Source: Juglans regia (taxonomy: Eukaryota; Streptophyta; Magnoliopsida; Fagales; Juglandaceae). From it: DNA of 64,000 nucleotides. The notes beneath the pieces were generated by a model, which saw nothing but the letters and a program-made list of their open reading frames with translations, ran no database searches and had not been told where the DNA came from. Position 1 is the stretch's first letter, and every line of letters starts with the position of its first letter. The stretch spans positions 15,295,234-15,359,233 of the forward strand of contig NC_049903.1 of the NCBI RefSeq assembly GCF_001411555.2. The letters are read 5' to 3'. Position numbers and translations under genes: made by a program. This document shows positions 57,209-64,000 of the stretch, one piece after another.

Positions 57209-58646
57209 AAAGGCTCATGATGACCATGAAAGACTCTTAGGGATTGGGTGGTGATAGTGGTGGCGTGGGGTGGTTGAAACTCAACCAATTTGGTTCCCAC
57301 TCAACTAGTCTTTTGAGTGCAATCTGTTTTGGTTATTGGTTTGATTTTTTACACCAAATTTCATCCAAGGCTTGATCTGGGTTATAAGGGATCATATGAG
57401 GTGTTAAAGTACCATATTATCCTTGAGAAAAGGCACAGAAATATTGGGTTTAAGGGCAAAACAGTCCATGCACTGAAAATGCACTCAAAGGGCACACATG
57501 TGTGCCAATTGGTGTAGTTTTTATATGTCATCTCTTCTAATGAAATGTATGGAGGTTTATCTAGGTCTTAGTATGATCTAAGAGTGATGTAATCGAGTAA
57601 TTAAATATGAAAAATTTTAGATCAAAAGGTTAAAAAAGATTAAGAAAGAAAATTAAGCTCTAGAACATGGTTTAAAGATCACTAACCATGGGTAAGTGGA
57701 TTAATGGTCTTAACCAAATTTCAAAACTTAATTTAGCTACTTACAGTATGACAAGGGCTTAAGGAAACCCATGGCATGGTATATTGGACTTTCAAATTGA
57801 AGAGTGAAATAGAACAAAACAAGGCTTTGGGCCTTGTGGGCTTAAAAGGGCCATGAGTGTGGGTCAAAGGCTCATGGGCTTTTGGGTTGAAATGAATGAG
57901 GACCTTGTTTCCAGATTTTGAAGGATTAAAAGAGACCTCTAGATCCACAAACATGGGGCTTGAAAGGCTTACATTGACATAATTGGGCCTTGGGTCAAAT
58001 TTATACCAAGCTTGGCCCAAAGGCCGTATGCCTTCCTCATACTTTGCCAAGCCTATCCTACCAAGTCTTGCACTCTTATGAGGCTTGTTTTAAGGCTTCT
58101 AAGGATTGGCCCATAAATGTCATAAGGTTCTAAAGGCCTTAATAGAATTACTTATGGGCTTGCTTCTCTAATCCTCCATGCTTAATAATTTGGGCCTTAT
58201 AACTTTACTGTTACTAAGTTAGGCCGAATGACCATATGTCCTTTTCATTGGGTCTATTTTCTAGTGCCCTCCAAGAAAGGCTTAAAACTTTATATCTCCC
58301 AAGTTGGGTCTAAAGCTTTTTAACATCTTATCCTTAGCCCATCACATCATTAGTGCTTTGGGTCGTCTACAATTCCATCAAATACTTACACAAATTGCTT
58401 AGCCCATTAATGTGGCAACCATCCAATATGCCATGTGTCATTCCCTTATGGGCCCCTTGGCTTCTTATCCTCAAAATTAATAAAGCACTAAAACTTCTCC
58501 AAAATAATATTACTGACCAATCAAACTCTACAAATTTTCTTTTTCCTCAAAAATCAATATTGCACTAGAATAGCTCAACTCCTAATTAACTAAGATTAAG
58601 ACTACTAAGGTCAAGGCCAAAGGAGCCTTTTAGGCGGGGTATTACA
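57209..58646 (-). other. Third segment of the giant solo LTR
   Basis: This is non-coding sequence rich in GGGCCTT/AAGGCTT words, ending GGCGGGGTATTACA. On the minus strand it starts the LTR with TGTAATACCCCGCC. No gene is seen. Confidence 0.7.
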
Positions 58647-58651
58647 GAATA

Positions 58652-58907
58652 ATATGTACAACTTCTAGATCGTCGAGAGAGGCCAAAGCATTAGTTTTCA
58701 TTGTATTCTTGATAGGAAATCCTATGGAGATATATTGTGCATTGAAGATTGATTCTCTCTAGATAAGCAAACTCCATCATATTGTGCTCGTGTTTGAGTA
58801 CTATTGAGTCCATTGGTGTGGACATGTTCGTTGGCTGGAAGGAGTTTCTGGAAACCGTCACTAAAGACAAATGAGATTTTTTTTTTTACATTCCAACATA
58901 TGGAAAA
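58652..58907. other. Unassigned right flank of the giant LTR
   Basis: No gene or known repeat is seen before the motif array begins. Confidence 0.5.
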
Positions 58908-58992
58908 TTTACGTTCGAACGTCACATATACGTTCGAACATTGTGGCTACTTACGTGCGAACGTGAAATGTTTTACGCTAACGTTCAAATGT
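58908..58992. repeat. Left array of ACGTTCGAACGT-type palindromes
   Basis: Four to five copies of the motif, perfect (ACGTTCGAACGT) or altered (ACGTGCGAACGT, ACGTTCAAATGT), lie within 85 bp. The same motif recurs at 60,288-61,060. Confidence 0.85.
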
Positions 58993-59279
58993 TAATTGTA
59001 CATTTAAATTAAATATGACTTTAATTTAAAAATTGTGATTTTTATAGTGCATAATTTGTGAACAAGTCTAAACAATTTACTTATATATATTTATATATAC
59101 AAAATTTGTAATATATAAATATATATTTATGTTTATATATATTTGAAGTGCAGTGATTTAGTATTAAAGTTGAAAAATATAACATTAAAGAAGATTGAGA
59201 ATTCAAATTAAAAAACCATAGAAATATTAAATGATACTTTTCCTTACATATATTAAAAACAAAATACAAAATATGATAA
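58993..59279. other. AT-rich spacer in the palindrome-flanked unit
   Basis: It consists of TATATAAATATATA-type sequence. No coding signal is seen. Confidence 0.6.
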
Positions 59280-60262
59280 AATTTTGTAAACAACACTCAG
59301 ATGATGACGTTGTTCATGAAATTCGTACTCCATATCTCCTTATTCAAGGTGTCAGCCTTCTCATTGAGGATACCTACATGATGGGCTATCTCAGTGATAG
59401 ATGCTTCTACACCCGTGAGCAATCGATCGATATGCACAGTCAGCTGTGAGATCACTGCATCAACCCAAGCAGGCCGCGCATCTCCCGCAGATGTACTCTC
59501 TGGTTACTGACTACTACTTCAGACATGACCTGGCTCAGGTTGTGTCGGAGGAACTAGATCTTTTACAGGGGTGGCTAGAGTCCCCTCGCCTATCCAATGT
59601 TACGTCGATGCGTGGTCATGTCGAAGGGGCTCATCTGATCTTTGACCCGCTCCTCTGGCTGGGTTGGCACTTTCCGAGCAAGTAATAGATGATGCTCGCC
59701 TCATAATGGATCCTCTCAAATCAAAAATTGTGCCCAAAGCAGACTAAATGGGATTTTATGTGCCACAGGATCCACGTTTGAAAGCGTTCTTCCTCTCGAT
59801 CTGCAAGTGGTCCTTCCCGGTGATGATGTAGAAATCCCCTCGTCTTGGTCATCATCCCAAGCCTTGAGGCCAGTATCCTCGGACTCTTACCAGTCTGCAT
59901 CTCTGGCTGATACTGGCTCAAATGGACAGCCAGTAGATGATGCAGAAGTGCCTACATCCATACGGGGTGTAGCGTGTGCAGATGTCTCAACTCCTTGCCA
60001 AATCCCAAGGTGCTCGGCTATGACATCTAGTGAAATCTCAATGGAAATACTGCGTACAGTCACGGTGTGAGAGGATGCGTCCTGAGGCATGTCACACATC
60101 CCCATATATAACTCCTGAACCATTGAGGGGTATACCTTCACCCTCAATGTGCAAATATTTCCCCAACTTCTACTGACAAAAACATTTTAGAGGTTCGTCT
60201 GCTCCCATATGAGTTCGTCGAACTCATTGATCAGGATCTCTCGCTCTACATTGATGTATTTT
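59280..60262 (-). pseudogene. Relic of a 'putative plant transposon protein' (Athila-ORF1-like)
   Basis: On the minus strand the N-terminal part reads EREILINEFDELIWEQTNL, a stop, then NVFVSRSWGNICTL and VYPSMVQELYMGMCDMPQD. It goes on as VTVRSISIEISLDVIAEHLGI. This pattern (ERxxLxxEFD, W..CTL..VYPxxVxxxYxxM, V.VR...I.....I...LG) is that of the plant transposon/Athila ORF1-type domain. The far end (59,280-59,460) has a coiled-coil tail: VISQLTVHIDRLLTGVEASI, then HVGILNEKADTL. Stops and a gap in the middle make it a pseudogene. The function of this family is not established. Confidence 0.55.
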
Positions 60263-60287
60263 TTGTGTTAATTTTAAGCTGCTCTGC

Positions 60288-60678
60288 ATTAACATTCGAA
60301 CATAATAAAAGAAATGTTCGGACGTGTATCATTTAGGTTTGCATGTAAAACACAGACATATGAACGTATAACATACACGTTCGAACGTAACCAGTAAATA
60401 AATTTAAATGACATACATTTAGACGTTTATGTTATACATTCGAACGTATTTGTTTTACGTGCGAACGTAAATGATGCACTTCCGAACATTGAAGCAAAGA
60501 TAAATTTAAAAAGTAGTACGTTTGGAAGTTATAATTAAACGTTTGGACGTAAATGTTACGACAAATAGTGTCTGAATGTAAAACAATACATGTTTGAACG
60601 TAAAAGCCTTAATGACTACGTAATCGAAACGTCGTATGTTCGAACGTCTTGGTGAAACGTTCGAACGTTAAGACACAG
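60288..60678. repeat. Right array of ACGTTCGAACGT-type palindromes
   Basis: Some 15-18 perfect or degenerate copies occur at roughly 20-35 bp spacing, for example ACACGTTCGAACGTAAC, TTACGTGCGAACGTAAA and AAACGTTCGAACGTTAA. Two more copies lie near 61,022 and 61,050. Confidence 0.85.
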
Positions 60679-60702
60679 AATGGCTGAGTCGACTCAGCCA
60701 TT
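60679..60702. repeat. Perfect 24-bp palindrome
   Basis: The half-site AATGGCTGAGTC is followed directly by its exact reverse complement. It sits at the inner edge of the right motif array. Confidence 0.95.
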
Positions 60703-61149
60703 ATTGAAATCTCAAAAATCAAGTTACAAGGTTCTAAATGCCGAAATGCCACTGTAGAAATGAATTATACACTTTAAGAAACTTTTCTATGATAATTATT
60801 TGGCCAATGACAAGCAGTAGTGGCCGAAAAATAGAGTTGAAAATCCGGCCACCACTTGGCCCGTTTTAAACAAAACCAAACTCAAATCTCAAATAAAATA
60901 TATGTTAGAGGTTAAAAGATGGATGCCTACCTGTTTGAGGAGTGGTGGCCTGCAAACGGGAATGACTACAAAACGGTGAAAATGACATTTTGCCGTTCTA
61001 TTTTAGGCTTATATACACGAAACGTTCGAACCTAATTCTTAGTACGTTCAACCGTTTGCCGATTGATTTTCCAAACTATTGACTATAATATATTATATTA
61101 TTAATGTATATTATACATTATAATGTATATTATATATTATAATGCATAT
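60703..61149. other. Unassigned sequence ending in an AT palindromic tract
   Basis: No gene is seen. 61,080-61,149 is a run of TATAATGTATATTATA-like inverted words, and the LARD-family LTR inserted at its end. Confidence 0.6.
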
Positions 61150-62973
61150 TGTGGCGCCCCTGACCCCCATGCATAGAAACTCAGGAATCGTGACGTCTGG
61201 ATGATGACAACACGGTCACACATCCCAACGATAGTGTCAAGTGTGTGTACATACAACGGTGTACAACAAAAGTCGCAACTGATAAACAAAAGTGACAGTG
61301 TACAACTAAGTACCAGAATTTTTAATACAAATTTACATGAGTAAAACGTTTTAAAAATAAGTTATACAGTTATCCCAAAATAAAATATAATACAAGGCCA
61401 AATACAAATACGAGTGATCCCATATCACTTCTCGGGTGGAGCCGAATCCTCAGGCTCACCTTCAGCATCATCAACATCAAAATTTGCATTACCATAAAAC
61501 GGTACTGCAGGTAAGTATAATCCAAACAACCCTCGAGAAGAAAAATATATTAATGCAACCAACAATTATGCATTAGTCCCAAAACAATATGTTTCCCAAA
61601 AATAAATATTTTTCAACATACGCCAAAATCACATTTGGCCCAAAATTTTTCCTTAAAAATTTTTCCCGCCATTTTCCCAGAAAATGGCCCAAACAAATAA
61701 TTCATTTTAAGCGTATGCACCATGATCTCCCCTAGGGATCATCTGCACACCCTGGCTTCCCTCGTCACACCACGGGTAACGACCGTGCGAGTGACTTAAT
61801 GAGCGATGCCTAGTTTCGCGCCTAGTGTATTCGTGGCCAAGCATCCTTTAACCCCGCCCGAAGGGGGGCCACGAAATTTGCATGAGAGCATTACAATCTC
61901 GTCTGATCCTGTTGTCGCCCAGCGACAACCTAGGGGACATCACTTAGTATATTCCGCTCCCGAGTGACCAAATGAGCTCTATCGAGATAATTCCCCATCT
62001 CGACTTGGGGTCGTGATACACACACACCCAAAAATGATTTCTCACATGAAAACCCAGTTTTCAAAAATACATATTATTATGTATGCAATCATGCGAAAAC
62101 CCAATTTTCATTTGCAAACATGAACATGCGTGCAAATATGCAATGTACATGATACGACGCAATATCCAACAACCAACAGATCAAAAGATAGACCAGTCAC
62201 ACAACAACTTCATTCTTCTATCCATCCGACTCGCTTACTCCTCGGTCTCAGTCCGGCACAACCAACCAAATCACAGTAAAAAGAGTTAGTGCCAAAATAC
62301 ATTTAAATCATGAAAGTTCTTTGGGAAAATATTTACAGTGCTATAATATAATTTTTGAAGGATCACAGAGCTGCTAGAAGTGGTGGCACAACAACATAAC
62401 AGTGCAAAATGCACTTTGGCCGTGGGTCACAAAATGCAAGATTTTGAACGGGGACAAGCGAAGACTTTAGGGTATTAGGGAAGGGCTTAGGGATGTCGGT
62501 GAAGTTAATGGTGGTGGTGGTTGGCCGTGGGTGGTAGTGTAGAGGGCGGTTGAAGTCCAAAAAGTCCAAAACGGAAATAAAGTTGGATGGACTTCACCGG
62601 TGGCAAATCTGAGCTGAGGATGGGTTGGTTCGGTAGCTGGGAGGTCGATGATGGTGTGGTGAAAAGATGGCCGCCAATGGCAGCGCGATGGTGGCGTGTG
62701 AACATAAGAGGTGTCGCGGCTTGAAGCCATGTGTGGAGGAGAATGGTAGAGCGAGAGGGGCTAGAAACCAGAGGGTGAGGTCACCAGTCGGAGGGGAAGA
62801 AAATGGGAGGGGTGGTGACTCACATGGGAGGCATACAGCGACACTGTGGGTGGAAGAAAAAACCGAACGGGGGAGAGAAGGGAAGGTGTCGCGCGCACGG
62901 GGAGAGGGGAGAAAAGAAAATGAGGGGAAAAAGAAAATAAATAGAGGAATAGAAAAAAGGAAAAAGAAAAAGG
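61150..62973 (-). repeat. Truncated LARD-family LTR
   Basis: It begins TGTGGCGCCCC and follows the family order: the acidic mini-frame near 61,432-61,490, the ACTTGGGGTCGTGATACACA block near 62,015, the donor-like ATTTACAGTGC on the plus strand near 62,331, and the GC-rich part at 62,500-62,900. It stops in the purine tract at about 62,973 and so lacks some 350 bp of U3. No TSD can be assigned. Confidence 0.85.
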
Positions 62974-63295
62974 GAATACCTTCAGGCCGGTCGGTCTGTT
63001 CCCCCCAACATAACAGCCGCCCAATAATAACTCTCCACGTAAGACACCCAATTTAGTTATCGTGCACCCACCCAACAGAAGATCAAAAGGGACAAAAGAC
63101 TCTGAAACGAACGAAATTGACCAGTGAAATCTGCAGATCCATTCGTCTTCTTCCTCTCCCAACGATTTCGTTCACAGCAGAAGAAGTTCACCGCCTTCGG
63201 TTTCCTTCGTCTTCCAGCACCCTTCGTTCCGTCCCCCTTCGTCTTCCACCTTAAGCTTACCGAGCAAATGCCGAGCCGCGACGAACTGATTTGAG
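62974..63295. other. Unassigned sequence, possible gene upstream region
   Basis: Mixed sequence with a CTTCGTCTTCC-rich segment (63,140-63,250) that resembles a plant 5' UTR. No start codon with a supported frame follows within the window. Confidence 0.35.
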
Positions 63296-63455
63296 GAGCC
63301 CCATCGACGGACTGATTTCGCGACCCCCATCGACGGACTGATTTTGCGACCCCATCGACGGACTGATTTCGCGACCCCATTGACGGCCTGATTTCGCGAC
63401 CCCCATCGACCGACTGATTTCGCGACCCCCATCGACGGCTATTTCGCGATCCCCA
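63296..63455. repeat. 26-27 bp minisatellite
   Basis: About six units of roughly CCATCGACGGACTGATTTCG plus CGACCC follow one another. On the minus strand the repeat keeps frame for several units as GVAKSVRRWGSRN. I treat that as a consequence of unit length, not as a gene. Confidence 0.88.
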
Positions 63456-64000
63456 TATTTTGCAAGTCGGATTATTGGGGGTATGATTTTTGGGATTTTT
63501 TTGCCATTAACATCATCCCGATCAGTTCCTTGATTATTTTGAGCTTGTTTTGATTATGGCAGTGCTTGGGTGATGAATTTTAAGCTTACAGTGCTTGTTT
63601 TGATTATGGCACCCTGTGTTTGATGTAATATTTCATAGAAAATTTACACAATTCTAGGTTTCTTTTCCTTGTAAAACCTACTTGTAAACGCTACAATTTC
63701 TTAATACAGCTTGACATAATCAAGTTCTTTTTGCTTTCAGAAATGGTTTTTATTAGTAGTCTCTTTGGATTTATTAGTATTTGATTAGTTTCTCATAAGG
63801 GTTGCTGCTTCTATTTTGTTGTTTTTTATTGTCAGTGATAGTGTGTTTTGGCTGCGACAGAGTAGAGGCTGCGAATTGGTGAAGTAGATGCTCAGTTTCA
63901 TGTTAACTCTATCTGATTTGAGTTTCTATACACATTATATGGAGGAAAGTGGTGTCTCTGAGCTTGGCGGCGGCGACTGAGCTTGGTGGCGGCGAAAGCT
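63456..64000. other. Unassigned right end of the window
   Basis: A phrase of about 22 bp (GCTTGTTTTGATTATGGCA) occurs twice near 63,545 and 63,594. The last 45 bp hold two units of GAGCTTGGCGGCGGCGA. It could be the 5' part of a gene that lies to the right, but no exon can be supported. Confidence 0.4.

Larger units (their letters stand above)
42425..58646 (-). repeat. Giant solo LTR (about 4.3 kb own sequence) opened by two insertions
   Basis: It starts TGTGACACTCCC and ends GGGGTATTACA on the plus strand. The pentamer gaata flanks both ends (42,420-42,424 and 58,647-58,651). Own sequence lies at 42,425-44,779, 49,610-50,109 and 57,209-58,646. The rest is a hAT transposon and a LARD-like element, each with its own TSD. 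Nothing in the 4.3 kb looks coding. Its AT-rich, gene-free content and size suggest a large gypsy (Tat/Ogre-like) family, but the family is not proved. A related fragment lies at 48,180-49,395. Confidence 0.8.

Noticed and set aside
58859..60827. A CACTA-superfamily element (CACTA at 58,859 and TAGTG near 60,823)
   Set aside because: The sequences next to these pentamers do not form an inverted repeat, no 3-bp TSD is seen, and no CACTA transposase is recognisable. The pentamers occur by chance too easily.

Overview
The window is nuclear DNA from a woody dicot. The transposon landscape is plant-specific: a Reina/Galadriel-like chromovirus, Ty1/copia elements, a plant L1 LINE with a DUF4283 ORF1, a BED-finger hAT and a berberine-bridge-enzyme-like (BBE-like) gene. 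A short MITE with a TTTGGAT terminus and a GATGAGATGAG-type body resembles repeats I associate with Fagales such as walnut, pecan or oak. That placement is inference and low confidence. No intact host gene is visible. There is no bacterial-style operon, CRISPR array, tRNA or rRNA.

Layout. (1) 1-3.1 kb: a decayed Ty1/copia element on the minus strand that runs off the left edge. (2) 3.3-6.7 kb: old debris, comprising half a MITE, a gypsy gag zinc-knuckle relic, a 5'-truncated LINE tail with target-site duplication (TSD), a probable solo LTR, and a diverged copy of the BBE 3' flank. (3) 6,691-12,199: a complete but mutated minus-strand chromovirus (copy A) with TSD gaggg. (4) 12.2-16.4 kb: flank, the C-terminus of a BBE-like pseudogene, and a copia element cut by a 100-N assembly gap (16,447-16,546). 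(5) 17,289-22,722: a second chromovirus (copy B) whose two LTRs do not match, followed by an apparently identical repeat of the flank, BBE C-terminus and copia seen before the gap. The offset between the two is a constant 10,523 bp. (6) 24,361-31,393: the copia element in full, itself carrying a 2.2-kb solo LTR. It splits the BBE-like gene with TSD aggat; the N-terminal half resumes at 31,394-32,619.

(7) About 32.67-39.09 kb: an L1-type LINE, just upstream of the BBE start codon, interrupted by two solo LTRs (33,525-35,809 and 36,272-37,251). (8) 39.1-42.4 kb: an orphan exon-like block of unknown identity, a LINE 3' end and a MITE. (9) 42,425-58,646: one giant solo LTR (about 4.3 kb of its own sequence, TSD gaata). 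It has been opened by a 4.8-kb hAT transposon (TSD ctctctat), which holds an LTR fragment and a truncated transposase gene, and by a 7.1-kb non-coding LARD-like retrotransposon (TSD tagtc). (10) 58.65-61.15 kb: a relic of a 'putative plant transposon protein' gene between arrays of a TTCGAA-centred palindromic motif. (11) 61,150-62,973: a truncated LTR of the same family as the LARD. (12) 63-64 kb: a 26-27 bp minisatellite and sequence of unknown function, possibly 5' to a gene beyond the window.

The main story is insertion history around a dead BBE-like locus. Exact TSDs let the order be read: BBE, then copia, then LARD-family LTR; LINE, then two solo LTRs; giant LTR, then hAT and LARD. The apparent 8.6-kb duplication ending at the N gap is either a recent unequal exchange between chromoviruses or an assembly error.
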